A stretch of DNA of 64,000 nucleotides from JBQTKD01 sp052389435 (GTDB lineage: Bacteria; Actinomycetota; Actinomycetes; Sporichthyales; Sporichthyaceae). Shown here piece by piece: positions 33,372 through 43,050 of this stretch. The notes below the pieces were generated by a model. The model saw nothing but the letters and a program-made list of their open reading frames with translations, had not been told where the DNA came from and made no database searches. The stretch lies in contig JBQTIB010000094.1 of NCBI GenBank assembly GCA_052389435.1, positions 1 to 64,000 of the forward strand, written 5' to 3'. The number at the start of each line of letters is the position of its first letter. Position 1 is the first letter of the stretch. A program made the translations under genes and the position numbers.

Positions 33372-34285
33372 CAGTCGATCAGCGTCCGACCGGTCAGGCG
33401 CAGGAACACGTCCTCCAGACCTGCCCGGCGCACCAGCACGCCGACCGGCGCCGGGTTCCGGTGCGCGGCGGCGGAGGCGACGGCGTCGCCGTTCTCGACG
33501 TAGAGCAGCACGCGGTCAGCGACGGTCTCGACCCGCTCGGCGAGGTCGGCGAACAGCGCGGGGTCCGGGGCGTAGCCGCCGAAGCGCAGCTCGACGACCT
33601 CCCGGCTGCTGTACCGCTCGATCAGCTGCCGGGGCGAGCCCTCCGCGACGATCAACCCCCCGTCCATCACCACGAGCCGGTCGCAGAGCTGTTCGGCCTC
33701 GTCCATGTAGTGCGTGGTCAGGACCAGGGTCACCCCCTCGCGCTTGAGGCGGAAGAGGCGGTCCCACACGGCGTGGCGGGCCTGCGGGTCCAGGCCGGTG
33801 GTCGGCTCGTCGAGCAGGAGGAGCTCCGGCGAGTTCACCAACGCGCGGGCGATGGTCAACCGGCGCTTCATCCCGCCGGAGAGGGTGGCCACCTTCGCCT
33901 CGGCGCGATCGGCGAGCTGCACGAACTCGAGCAACTCCGCGGCCTTGGCCCTCGCCGCGGCCCAGGAGAAGCCGAAGTAGCGGGCATAGACGACGAGGTT
34001 CTCCCGAACCGTCAACTCCGTGTCGAGTGTGTCCTCCTGCGGGACCACCCCGAGCCTGGACCGAATCTCGGGGCCGTCTCGGACGGGATCCCTGCCGAGC
34101 ACTCGCAACACGCCCGAGGTGGGTGGCGAAACGCACTGAATCATTCGCAATGTAGAACTTTTACCCGCGCCATTGGGTCCGAGGAATCCGAATGCCTCGC
34201 CGCGGGGGACGTCGAAATCGATTCCAGCGACGGCGGTGAAAGATCCGTAACTCTTAGTGAGTGCGCGAGCACGCAAGAGTGACAT
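33371..34285 (-). CDS. DrrA-like ABC exporter ATP-binding protein
   Basis: A 304-residue ATPase. Walker A GPNGAGKSS, Q-loop VVPQEDTLD, signature LSGGMKRRLTIARAL, Walker B LLLLDEPTTGLD and switch TTHYMDEAEQL, as in the DrrA/CcmA export subfamily. The C-terminal ~80 residues form the regulatory domain ending with RRAGLEDVFLRLTGR, also typical. The ATG at 34285 is preceded by GGAGG. It heads the exporter operon and diverges from the large LPKTG repeat protein over a 253-base spacer, so the two promoters are adjacent. Confidence 0.92.
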   Translation of the reverse strand: MSLLRARALTKSYGSFTAVAGIDFDVPRGEAFGFLGPNGAGKSSTLRMIQCVSPPTSGVLRVLGRDPVRDGPEIRSRLGVVPQEDTLDTELTVRENLVVYARYFGFSWAAARAKAAELLEFVQLADRAEAKVATLSGGMKRRLTIARALVNSPELLLLDEPTTGLDPQARHAVWDRLFRLKREGVTLVLTTHYMDEAEQLCDRLVVMDGGLIVAEGSPRQLIERYSSREVVELRFGGYAPDPALFADLAERVETVADRVLLYVENGDAVASAAAHRNPAPVGVLVRRAGLEDVFLRLTGRTLID

Positions 34286-34538
34286 TTCCTCCGCCCCGGG
34301 CGCACTTTGCCGTGCTCCCAGGGAACTACCAGATTGATTCCCCCGCATACGCGTGAACGCTACCGCGACAGGTGTGATCAACGCCGCTGAGTTCAATCGC
34401 GCAGATTGGGCAGTAATGCCCAGGTTTGCCGTCTGCCGACTGCAGCTGGCCGCCGACATCCGTGCGTCGATATGGACATTCGTGATGTTCCGGCTAGATT
34501 CCGAGCGGCTGCGTAATGGATTTCGACCTGGAGGATCA
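34286..34538. other. divergent promoter region, AT-richer
   Basis: A spacer between the exporter ATPase (minus) and the repeat surface protein (plus). It is clearly less GC-rich than the flanking genes and must hold both promoters. TAGATT at 34495-34500 is a possible -10 element for the repeat protein, 39 bases before its ATG. I see no strong palindrome or gene in it. Confidence 0.4.
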
Positions 34539-37500
34539 ATGAACGTTCGCTCAAGCTGGGCGCCAACCGGAAAGCACCGGCGCCAGCGGAGCACGACGCC
34601 GATGGTGCGCGCGCTCACGCTCGCCGCCGCCGCCGGCGCCGGAACCGTGCTGCTGCAGGCGGCCGGTGTTTCCCACGCAAGCGCAGCCACACCCGCTGCC
34701 CCGGCGGTCGGCGACGTCGGTGCGAGCGGAGGCGACCCGACGCTCCTCAAGATTGCCGAACCCGGCAAGGGCGACCCGAAGGGCGAGGGCAGCCTGCTCG
34801 GGCTGTTCGGCCCGTCGACCAAGGACGGCGACAACGCCGGCGGCGACGGCACCGTCCTGGCCCTGTTCGAGGGCAAGCACGAGCGCGGCAAGTCCTCCGG
34901 CGGCGACGCGCTGCCGATCGGCGTGGGCGGCGGCACGGACGTGTCCACCAGCGGCACGGACCTCGCCGCCAGTGGCCTCGACGTGCTCGGCCTGATCACC
35001 CTCGGCGACGGCCGCGACGGCGACTTCCTGCGGATCGCCCAGCCCGGTGACAGCAGCTCCGAAGGCGGGCTGATCGAGCTCGGCAACGGCGGCGACGGCG
35101 GCTCGATCACAACGGCGAGCCCCGGCGACACCGCCCTGCTGTCCTTCGGCAACGGCGCCGCGGCGGGCGGCAACCGCAACGCGGGTGGCGACGGCGAGTT
35201 CCTCGCCCTCGGCAACGGCGCGGACGGCGGCGAGGGCGACGACGCGAACGGCGGCAACGGCGGCCTGATCTCGCTGATCAACTCTCTCGGCCCGTCCCCG
35301 CGCGACGGTCAGCTCATCGCCCTCGGCGACACCAAGCCCCGCGACCCGAACGCCTCGATCGCCACCGCGAGCGACGGCGACCTCCTCGACGGCGGTCTGA
35401 TCTCCCTCGGCAACGGCGCTCCCGGCGGCCCGGCCCAGAACAGCAAGGACCCCGGCCCCGGCGGGGACGGCAGCCTGATCAAGCTCGGCGACGGCGGCGA
35501 CGGCGGCACCGAGGGTCGCGGCACCGGCGGCGACGGCGGCATCCTGAGCCTGCTGAACGGCCCGCTGCGCGAGGCCGCAGTGCCCGCCAGCGGCGGCAAC
35601 GGCAACGTCGTGTCCATCCTGGACAACGTCGCCGATCCGCGCCCGTCGGAGTCCGGCGGCGAAGGCACGCTCATCACCGTTCTGACCGGCGGCGACGCCT
35701 CGATCGCCACCGCGGACGAGACCACGGGCGGCGACGGCGGCCTGCTGACGATCGTCCAGGGTTCCGCCGGCGGCGGCAAGGGGAAGGGCTCGGGCGGGGA
35801 CGGCAACGCGCTCGACCTGCTCAACCAGGAGCCCAAGCCCGCCAAGTCCGAGGGCTCCGGTGGCGACGGCGGCCTGATCTACCTGCTGAACAACCTCGGC
35901 GGAAAGACCTCGGTCACCACCTCCACCAACGACCCGGTCGCGCTCACCGAGACCGGCGCTCCGACCCGCACCGCCAAGCCCGTCGCGGGCCCGGGCGAGA
36001 GCGGCCCGCAGGGCGGCTCCGGCGGTTCCGGCGGCGTCGCGAACGTCGGCAACGGCGGCAACGCGCGCGGCAAGGCCACCGGCAACGGCGGCGACGGCAA
36101 GGTCGCCGGCGTCAGCAACGGCGGCGACGAGCGCGGCACCTCCGCGGGCAACGGCGGCCACGGCACCGCGGTCGACGCCGGCAACGGCGGCGACCACAAG
36201 GGCTCCGAGTCCGGCAACGGCGGCCACAGCCGCGTCGCCGGAGCCAGCAACGGCGGGCAGAGCGACCGCGGCGCCGACCACGGCGGCGACGGCTCCGGGG
36301 TGAAGGTCGGCGACGGCAACGACGGCGCCTCCAAGGCCAACACCCCGGGCGACGGCGGCACCGGCGGCTCCGGCGACGCTCCGCTGAACGCGGGCGCGAT
36401 CCTCGACGCCGGCAACGGCGGCAAGTCCACCGGTGGCGGCACGGGCGACGGCGGCACCGGCCACGTCGTCGACGCCGGCAACGGCGGCGAGGCAGGCCCG
36501 GGCAACGGCAGCGACGGCAAGGGCTCGGCGGCGACCGTCGGCAACGGCGGCGACGACAAGCGCAAGGGAGCCGCCGAAGGCTCCGACGACGACAAGGACC
36601 GTGGTCCGTCGCTGCTCAACCTCGGCAACGGCGGCCAGGCCTTCAGCAACGGCAAGGGCGACGGCGGCGACGGCTCCGTGGCACGCGCCGCCAACGGCGG
36701 CAAGGGCGAGAACGACGACAAGGCCGCCGACAAGGCCAAGGGCAACGACGGCAACGGCCGCACCCACGAGGGCAAGACCCGCGACGGCGGCCTGGCCTCG
36801 GTCGGCAACGGCGGCAACTCCGCCGGCGACGGCGACGGCGGCAACGGTGGCCCGGTCTCGGTCGGCAACGCCGGCGACGGCCGCAACGAAAAGGGCCAGG
36901 GCGAGGCGAAGAAGAGCCCCGGCAAGCACCGCAAGCCCCCGAAGCAGGGCACCGGCGACGGCGCGCTGATCTCGGTCTTCAACGGCGCGGACAACGGCAA
37001 GACCCACCTGATCGAGATCGGCAACGGCAACGCGCCGGTTCTCGGCCTCGCCAACGGCGGTCCCGGCGGCGGCGAGTCGCCCGGTGCCAGCAACTCCCCC
37101 GGCGTCGCGATCGGCAACGGCGGCGACGGCGGCAACGCCGACGGCACCAGCCGCACCGAGGACGACGACAAGGGCACCTACGCCGAAGGCGAACTGATCG
37201 AGGCCTTCAACGCCGAGGACGCCAAGGGCGCCGAGCGCAAGGACGCCGACAACCCGATCGTCTCGCTCGGCAACGCCGGCGACGGCGCCGGTGCGGGTGC
37301 CGAGGGCGGTGCCGAAGGCACCAGCCGCGGCCCGGGCGCGGTCGACGTCGCCAACGGCGGCGACAGCGGCGGCACGTCCTCGGACGGTACGTCTCAGACG
37401 CAGCCGATCGCCAAGGCCTTCAACGGCGGCAACGGCGGCGGCGACGACGGCTCCGGCGGCGACGGCACCGTCGTCAAGGGCGGCGACGGTGGCCAGGGCT

Positions 37501-38057
37501 CCGCGGGCTCCGGCAACGACGGCGGCAACGGCGGCACCGCGTCGCTCGTCTCCACCAGCAACGGTGGCGACGGCGGTACCGGTTCCGGCCAGGACGGCGA
37601 GAACGGCGGCGACGCGAGCATCGTCAAGCTCGCCGACGGCGGCGACGGCGGCAACGGCTCCGGCCCGAACGGCGACGGCGGCATCGGCGGCGACGGCGGC
37701 CTGACCAACGTCGTCAACGGCGGCGACGGCGGCGACGGCACGGCCCCCGGCGACGGCGGCTCCGGCGGCGAGTCCGGCCTGATCTCGGCCGGCAACGGCG
37801 GCAACGGCTTCCTGCCGGGTCCGAACGACGGCGGCGACGGCGGCGGCATCTCCGTCGGCGACGGCGCCGACGCGGACGGGGTCAAGAAGGCCGCACCTCC
37901 GAAGAAGGAGGTCAAGAAGGTCAACCGGCCGCCGGCGCTGCCGAAGACCGGTGGCGACGAGAGCGCGACCGCGGGCACCGTCGCCGCGGGCCTCGCCCTT
38001 CTCATGGCCGGCGCGGCGCTCACCCGCCGTCGTCGGATGGGCCTCGACGAGGAGTAG
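34539..38057 (+). CDS. giant Gly/Asn/Asp-rich PGRS-like surface protein with LPKTG sorting signal
   Basis: A 1172-residue secreted protein. A basic start and hydrophobic core (ALTLAAAAGAGTVLLQAAG) form the signal peptide, cleaved near SHASA. From ~55 to ~1100 the protein is built from short imperfect GNGGDGG / GGDGxxxxVGNGG units. In the first third these alternate with hydrophobic LISLxN and LIxLGxGGDGG turns, and later with charged linkers (KSPGKHRKPPKQG). The C-terminus is a textbook sortase anchor: LPKTG at 1134-1138, a hydrophobic helix, then RRRRMGLDEE. The repeats recall mycobacterial PE_PGRS proteins but there is no PE domain. The ATG at 34539 has GGAGG four bases upstream. No sortase gene is in the window. 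Confidence 0.88.
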   Translation: MNVRSSWAPTGKHRRQRSTTPMVRALTLAAAAGAGTVLLQAAGVSHASAATPAAPAVGDVGASGGDPTLLKIAEPGKGDPKGEGSLLGLFGPSTKDGDNAGGDGTVLALFEGKHERGKSSGGDALPIGVGGGTDVSTSGTDLAASGLDVLGLITLGDGRDGDFLRIAQPGDSSSEGGLIELGNGGDGGSITTASPGDTALLSFGNGAAAGGNRNAGGDGEFLALGNGADGGEGDDANGGNGGLISLINSLGPSPRDGQLIALGDTKPRDPNASIATASDGDLLDGGLISLGNGAPGGPAQNSKDPGPGGDGSLIKLGDGGDGGTEGRGTGGDGGILSLLNGPLREAAVPASGGNGNVVSILDNVADPRPSESGGEGTLITVLTGGDASIATADETTGGDGGLLTIVQGSAGGGKGKGSGGDGNALDLLNQEPKPAKSEGSGGDGGLIYLLNNLGGKTSVTTSTNDPVALTETGAPTRTAKPVAGPGESGPQGGSGGSGGVANVGNGGNARGKATGNGGDGKVAGVSNGGDERGTSAGNGGHGTAVDAGNGGDHKGSESGNGGHSRVAGASNGGQSDRGADHGGDGSGVKVGDGNDGASKANTPGDGGTGGSGDAPLNAGAILDAGNGGKSTGGGTGDGGTGHVVDAGNGGEAGPGNGSDGKGSAATVGNGGDDKRKGAAEGSDDDKDRGPSLLNLGNGGQAFSNGKGDGGDGSVARAANGGKGENDDKAADKAKGNDGNGRTHEGKTRDGGLASVGNGGNSAGDGDGGNGGPVSVGNAGDGRNEKGQGEAKKSPGKHRKPPKQGTGDGALISVFNGADNGKTHLIEIGNGNAPVLGLANGGPGGGESPGASNSPGVAIGNGGDGGNADGTSRTEDDDKGTYAEGELIEAFNAEDAKGAERKDADNPIVSLGNAGDGAGAGAEGGAEGTSRGPGAVDVANGGDSGGTSSDGTSQTQPIAKAFNGGNGGGDDGSGGDGTVVKGGDGGQGSAGSGNDGGNGGTASLVSTSNGGDGGTGSGQDGENGGDASIVKLADGGDGGNGSGPNGDGGIGGDGGLTNVVNGGDGGDGTAPGDGGSGGESGLISAGNGGNGFLPGPNDGGDGGGISVGDGADADGVKKAAPPKKEVKKVNRPPALPKTGGDESATAGTVAAGLALLMAGAALTRRRRMGLDEE

Positions 38058-38072
38058 ATCCTCACAGCCAGC

Positions 38073-38110
38073 CCGAACGCCGGTCGCCCCTCGGGGCGGC
38101 CGGCGTTCGG
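38073..38110 (+). terminator. strong hairpin terminator of the repeat protein gene
   Basis: A nearly perfect stem CCGAACGCCGG-T-CGCCCC with GGGGCG-G-CCGGCGTTCGG and a two-base loop, starting 15 bases after the stop codon and followed by CGTTTCGG. It should separate the surface-protein transcript from lhr. Confidence 0.85.
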
Positions 38111-38130
38111 CGTTTCGGCCCTCTCCAGTT

Positions 38131-38205
38131 GCGCTGTACAGCGCTCCTTGCGACGAAACCGGGCCCCCGGCCCCGAATCCGTCGCCAACAGCGCTGTACA
38201 GCGCT
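38131..38205. promoter_or_regulatory. two copies of a perfect palindrome (GCGCTGTACAGCGC) upstream of lhr
   Basis: GCGCTGTACAGCGC occurs at 38131-38144 and, extended to AGCGCTGTACAGCGCT, at 38190-38205. The centres are exactly 60 bp apart. Similarity continues after each copy (CTCCTTGCGA and TTCGTGCGA). The second copy ends 35 bases before the lhr ATG. The symmetry and doubling suggest an operator for a dimeric regulator, unidentified. The sequence does not match the LexA box found at recA. Confidence 0.6.
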
Positions 38206-38240
38206 TCGTGCGAACGCATCTGTCGGTGGCGGCATGCAGG

Positions 38241-41200
38241 ATGGAGGGCGTGAGCTCTCCCGACCCACTTGCCGGCTTCGGCGAGGCGACCCGCGCGTGG
38301 TTCGAAAGCGCCTTCGAGGCGCCGACCGCCGCGCAGGCCGGAGCGTGGGCGGCCATCGGCGCCGGGCGCAACGCGCTGGTCGTGGCGCCCACTGGGTCGG
38401 GCAAGACCCTGGCGGCCTTCCTGGCGGCGTTGGACCGGTTGGCCAAGGAGCCGCCGCCGGCGGAGGTCAACCGGCGCTGCCGCGTCCTCTACGTCTCTCC
38501 GCTCAAGGCCCTCGCGGTCGACGTCGAGCGCAACCTGCGCGGACCGCTGGCCGGCATCGGTCAGGCCGCGCGGCGGCTCGGGCTGCCCGAGCCGCAGATC
38601 GAGGTGGGGATGCGCTCCGGGGACACCCCGGCCGATCAGCGCCGGAAGCTCGCGCAACGGCCGCCGGACATCCTGATCACCACGCCCGAGTCGCTGTTCC
38701 TGATGCTGACGTCCAAGGCGCGGGAGACCCTCGAGGGCGTCGAGACGGTCATCGTCGACGAGGTCCACGCCGTCGCCGGCACCAAGCGCGGCGCGCATCT
38801 CGCGCTGACCCTCGAGCGCCTCGACGCCCGGTTGGACAGACCCGCCCAGCGGATCGGCCTGTCCGCGACGGTGCGGCCCGTCGAGGAGGTCGCTCGATTC
38901 CTCGGCGGCGCGGCCGCGGTGGAGATCGTGAAGCCGCCGTCGAGCAAGGTCATCGAGGTGAAGGTAGTCGTCCCCATCGAGGACATGCGCGAACTCGGCG
39001 CACCTGCCGAGGAAGCGCACCAGGGCTCCGCCGCCGGCGCCGCGCCGCGGAATTCGATCTGGCCCCACGTCGAAGAACGCATCGCCGACCTCATCGCCGA
39101 GCACCGCTCGACGATCGTGTTCGCCAACTCCCGGCGCCTGGCCGAGCGACTCACCCAGCGCCTGAACGAGGTCGCCTGGGAACGCGAAACCGGGGAGCAG
39201 CTTGCGGAGCCCGGGGCCACCAGGCCCCCGGCGCAGCTCATGGCGCAGAGCGGAGTCTCCCGCGGCGTGACCGAGGTCCTCGCCCGCGCCCACCACGGCT
39301 CGGTGTCCAAGGAGCAGCGGGCGATCATCGAGGAGGAACTCAAGTCCGGGCGGCTCGCCGCCGTCGTCGCCACCTCGAGCCTGGAACTGGGCATCGACAT
39401 GGGTGCAGTGGACCTGGTCGTGCAGGTCGAGTCCCCGCCGAGCGTCGCCAGCGGCCTGCAGCGCATCGGCCGCGCCGGGCACCAGGTCGGCGCGGTCAGC
39501 CGCGGGGTGATGTTCCCCAAGCACCGCGGGGACCTGGTGCCCGCCGCCGTCGTCTCCGAAAGAATGACGGCAGGTCAGATCGAAGCGCTGCGGGTGCCCC
39601 GCAACCCGCTCGACGTGCTCGCGCAGCACATCGTGTCGATGACGGCGATGGACGAATGGCCGGTCGACGAACTCGCCGCCCTCGTGCGCCGCACCGCGAA
39701 CTTCGCCGACCTGCCCGCGAGTTCCTTCGAGGCCGTTCTGGACATGCTTTCGGGCAGGTACCCATCGGACTCGTTTGCCGAACTGCGGCCCCGGCTGGTG
39801 TGGGATCGCGTCAACGGCGTGCTCAAGGGCCGCCCCGGATCGCAGCGGCTGGCCGTGACCAGCGGCGGCACCATCCCGGACCGCGGACTGTTCGGGGTGT
39901 TCCTCGTCGGCGAGAAGGCCTCCCGCGTCGGGGAACTCGACGAGGAGATGGTCTACGAGTCCCGCGTCGGAGACGTCTTCACCCTCGGCACCTCCAGTTG
40001 GCGCATCGAGGACATCACCCACGATCGGGTCCTCGTCTCCCCCGCCCCCGGCCAACCCGGCCGCCTGCCGTTCTGGAAGGGCGACGCCGCCGGACGCCCG
40101 CTCGAACTCGGCCGCGCCATCGGCGCGTTCCTGCGCGAGCTGAACCGGCTCGGTCCCGACGCGGCCGCCGAACGCCTCGCCTCCGCCGGCCTGGACCAGT
40201 GGGCCATCGGGAATCTGCTCACCTACCTCCGGGAGCAGAAGGAGGCGACGGGGCACGTTCCGGACGATCGAACGATCGTCGTCGAACGCTTCCGCGACGA
40301 ACTCGGCGACTGGCGCGTGTGCGTCCACTCCCCCTTCGGCGCGCAGGTTCACGCACCCTGGGCACTGGCCGTGGCCGGGCGGCTGCGGGAGCGGTACGGC
40401 CTGGACGTACAGGCCATCCACGCCGACGACGGCATCGTGCTCCGCCTGCCCGACGTCGACGAACTTCCCGACGGGGCAAGCCTTCCGGTCGTGCTCGACC
40501 CGGCCGAGGTCGACGGCATCGTGACCGCCGAGGTCGGGGGCTCGGCGCTGTTCGCCTCCCGCTTCCGCGAGTGCGCCGCCCGCGCCCTGCTGCTGCCCCG
40601 CCGCGATCCGGGCCGCCGCTCGCCGCTGTGGCAGCAGCGCCAGCGCTCCGCGCAACTGCTCTCGGTGGCCAGCGAGTACGGCTCGTTCCCGATTCTGCTC
40701 GAGACCATGCGCGAGTGCCTGCAGGACGTCTTCGACGTTCCCGGCCTGGTCGAGCTGATGACCGACATCGCCAACCGGCGGGTTCGCGTGGTCGAGGTCG
40801 AGACCCAGCAGCCCTCGCCCTTCGCCCGCTCGCTGCTGTTCGGATACGTCGCCGCCTTCCTCTACGAGGGCGACTCTCCGCTGGCCGAACGACGTGCAGC
40901 CGCGTTGGCGCTGGACCAGACCCTGCTCGCCGAGCTGCTCGGCCAGGCCGACCTGCGCGAGCTCCTCGACTCCGCCGCGGTCGAGTCCGTCGAGGCGGGC
41001 CTGCAGCGCCTCGCCGAGGACCGCAGGGTCAAAGACCTCGAGGGCGTCGCCGATCTGCTGCGCCAGCTCGGCCCGTTGCGCACGGCCGAGGTCGTCGAAC
41101 GCGGCGGCACCGCGCAGTGGCTCGCCGAACTCGAGGCGGACCGCCGGACCATTCGCGTCCGCATCGCCGGCGTGGAGCACTGGGCCGGCATCGAGGACGC

Positions 41201-42878
41201 CGGTCGGCTGCGCGACGCCCTGGGTGTCGCCCTGCCCGTGGGCGTGCCCGTCGCGTTCACCGAGCCGGTCGCGGATCCGCTCGGGGATCTACTGGCCCGC
41301 TACGCCCGCACCCACGGTCCGTTCCAGCTCGCCGACCTCGCCGAGCGCTTCGGTCTGGGCACCGCTGTGGCCAGGGCCGCCCTGGCTCGGCTGGCCGCTG
41401 CCGGCCGTGTCGTCGAGGGCGAGTTCCGCCCCGGCGGGACCGGCACGGAGTGGTGCGACACCGAGGTCCTGCGCCGGTTGCGGCGCCGGTCGATCGCCGT
41501 GCTGCGCCAGGAGATCGAGCCCGTCGAGCCTGCCGCGCTCGCCCGATTCCTACCGGCGTGGCAGCACGTCGGCCCCGCGTCCCTGCACGGCGTCGACGGG
41601 GTTCTGCGCATCGTCGAGCAACTCGCCGGCGCCGCCGTTCCGGCGTCCGCGCTGGAGTCCCTGGTCCTGCCGGTCCGCGTCGTCGGCTACCGGCCGGACC
41701 TGCTCGACGCGCTGACGACCGCGGGCGAGGTGATCTGGTCGGGCCACGGGTCGCTGCCCGGGGACGACGGCTGGATCTCCCTGCACCTGCCCGACACCGC
41801 TGCGCTGCTGCTGCCCGAGATCGACCCCGAAGTCGCCGCGAGCCCCCTGCACGCCGCGGTGCTCGACGCCCTCGAGGGCGGCAACGCACTGTTCTTCCGC
41901 AACCTCGCCGACCGCGTCGGCACGGCGCTGGCGGGCAGCGGCGTCGACACGGACGACCCGGCGCTCGCGAACGCGATCTGGGACCTCGTCTGGGCCGGGC
42001 GGCTGACGAACGACACCCTCGCGCCGCTGCGCACCCTCCTCGGCGGCCGCGGATCGCACCGTACGAAGACCGCCGCACCCCGCGCTCGGTACACCGCCGG
42101 CCGCCGCCCGAGCCTGGGCCGCCCCACGCTGCCGACCCGAACCGGTCCGCCGACCGTCGCCGGCCGCTGGTCGCTGCTGCCGGAGCGGGACCCGGATCCC
42201 ACGCGTCGCGCGCAGGCTGCCGCCGAGGTCCTGCTGGACCGCCACGGCGTGCTGACCCGCGGCGCCGTGATGGGCGAACGGACCCCCGGCGGTTTCGCCG
42301 CGGTCTACAAGGTGCTGTCGGCCTACGAGGAGGCCGGGCGCTGCCGGCGCGGGTACTTCGTCGAAGGTCTCGGCGCCGCACAGTTCGGCGCCGCCGGCGC
42401 GATCGACAGGTTGCGCGCCACGTCCAACGAAGCGGCCAAGGACGGCGCCGAAGAGCCCGCCTGGGCGGAGGCGGGCCCGCGCAGGGGCAGGGGCCCGACC
42501 GGTCCGCGTGCGCTGGTCCTGGCCGCCACCGATCCCGCAAACCCCTACGGGGCAGCACTTTCCTGGCCCGCCCGCCCCGAGGAGGCCGCTTCCGGGCACA
42601 AGCCGGGGCGCAAGGCCGGCGCTCTCGTCGTTCTCGTCGAGGGCCGCCTCGCGCTCTACGTGGAGCGCGGCGGCAAGACCCTGCTGACCTGGACCGAGGA
42701 GGAGTCCACCCTCCAACCCGCCGTCGACGCCCTCGCCCTCGCCGTCCGGGAGGGAGCACTCGGCAAGCTCACGGTCGAACGGGCCGACGGCGTCTCCGTG
42801 CACGGCTCGCCGCTCGTCGCCGCCCTCGAGGCGGCCGGTTTTCGAGCCACGCCTCGCGGTTTGCGGCTTCGCGCATGA
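38241..42878 (+). CDS. lhr: ATP-dependent DNA helicase Lhr (long form)
   Basis: A 1545-residue superfamily 2 helicase of the Lhr family, a 3'-5' DNA translocase that unwinds RNA:DNA hybrids and is linked to DNA repair in mycobacteria. Residues 49-56 are Walker A APTGSGKT, followed by TTPESLFLML, the DEVHAVAGTKRG box and LSATVRPVEEVARF. The second RecA fold has STIVFANSRRLAERL, SLELGIDMGAVDLVVQ and QRIGRAGHQ. The ~650-residue C-terminal part has the winged-helix and Lhr-CTD domains of the long actinobacterial form. The ATG at 38241 is assumed; GTG at 38250 is possible. A nei-type glycosylase follows after 172 bases, as in Mycobacterium tuberculosis. Confidence 0.95.
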   Translation: MEGVSSPDPLAGFGEATRAWFESAFEAPTAAQAGAWAAIGAGRNALVVAPTGSGKTLAAFLAALDRLAKEPPPAEVNRRCRVLYVSPLKALAVDVERNLRGPLAGIGQAARRLGLPEPQIEVGMRSGDTPADQRRKLAQRPPDILITTPESLFLMLTSKARETLEGVETVIVDEVHAVAGTKRGAHLALTLERLDARLDRPAQRIGLSATVRPVEEVARFLGGAAAVEIVKPPSSKVIEVKVVVPIEDMRELGAPAEEAHQGSAAGAAPRNSIWPHVEERIADLIAEHRSTIVFANSRRLAERLTQRLNEVAWERETGEQLAEPGATRPPAQLMAQSGVSRGVTEVLARAHHGSVSKEQRAIIEEELKSGRLAAVVATSSLELGIDMGAVDLVVQVESPPSVASGLQRIGRAGHQVGAVSRGVMFPKHRGDLVPAAVVSERMTAGQIEALRVPRNPLDVLAQHIVSMTAMDEWPVDELAALVRRTANFADLPASSFEAVLDMLSGRYPSDSFAELRPRLVWDRVNGVLKGRPGSQRLAVTSGGTIPDRGLFGVFLVGEKASRVGELDEEMVYESRVGDVFTLGTSSWRIEDITHDRVLVSPAPGQPGRLPFWKGDAAGRPLELGRAIGAFLRELNRLGPDAAAERLASAGLDQWAIGNLLTYLREQKEATGHVPDDRTIVVERFRDELGDWRVCVHSPFGAQVHAPWALAVAGRLRERYGLDVQAIHADDGIVLRLPDVDELPDGASLPVVLDPAEVDGIVTAEVGGSALFASRFRECAARALLLPRRDPGRRSPLWQQRQRSAQLLSVASEYGSFPILLETMRECLQDVFDVPGLVELMTDIANRRVRVVEVETQQPSPFARSLLFGYVAAFLYEGDSPLAERRAAALALDQTLLAELLGQADLRELLDSAAVESVEAGLQRLAEDRRVKDLEGVADLLRQLGPLRTAEVVERGGTAQWLAELEADRRTIRVRIAGVEHWAGIEDAGRLRDALGVALPVGVPVAFTEPVADPLGDLLARYARTHGPFQLADLAERFGLGTAVARAALARLAAAGRVVEGEFRPGGTGTEWCDTEVLRRLRRRSIAVLRQEIEPVEPAALARFLPAWQHVGPASLHGVDGVLRIVEQLAGAAVPASALESLVLPVRVVGYRPDLLDALTTAGEVIWSGHGSLPGDDGWISLHLPDTAALLLPEIDPEVAASPLHAAVLDALEGGNALFFRNLADRVGTALAGSGVDTDDPALANAIWDLVWAGRLTNDTLAPLRTLLGGRGSHRTKTAAPRARYTAGRRPSLGRPTLPTRTGPPTVAGRWSLLPERDPDPTRRAQAAAEVLLDRHGVLTRGAVMGERTPGGFAAVYKVLSAYEEAGRCRRGYFVEGLGAAQFGAAGAIDRLRATSNEAAKDGAEEPAWAEAGPRRGRGPTGPRALVLAATDPANPYGAALSWPARPEEAASGHKPGRKAGALVVLVEGRLALYVERGGKTLLTWTEEESTLQPAVDALALAVREGALGKLTVERADGVSVHGSPLVAALEAAGFRATPRGLRLRA

Positions 42879-43050
42879 CGCCCTACGACGACGGCCTGCA
42901 ACCGGGGGCAGAGCGCGGATGCGCCAAGGCCCGACCACCGCAAGCAACGCCGGCACCTTCGCCGCGGGGTACGTGCTCGCCGTAGGGGTGTAGTCGCTCG
43001 GACGTATCGTCGGTCGAGGCGTGGAGACAACGGATCCGGAGGTGGCGCGG

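Noticed and set aside
35879..37177. Pro/Leu/Ser-rich open frames antisense to the PGRS-like region
   Set aside because: They are the reverse reading of Gly/Asp/Asn codons and lack a start context and any motif.
34700..37880. Possible CRISPR or tandem-repeat array
   Set aside because: The repeats are in frame, short, variable and without constant spacers, so they are protein-coding repeats.
34551..41180. A 2209-codon open frame on the minus strand opposite the repeat protein and lhr
   Set aside because: It is the antisense shadow of two well-supported plus-strand genes. The high GC and GNGGDGG codons remove stops, and it has no ribosome site or domain.
43021..43050. Upstream GTG start for the Nei-type glycosylase
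   Set aside because: It would bury the catalytic Pro2; the GTG at 43051 has GGAGG at eight bases and gives fMet-Pro-Glu-Gly-Asp.
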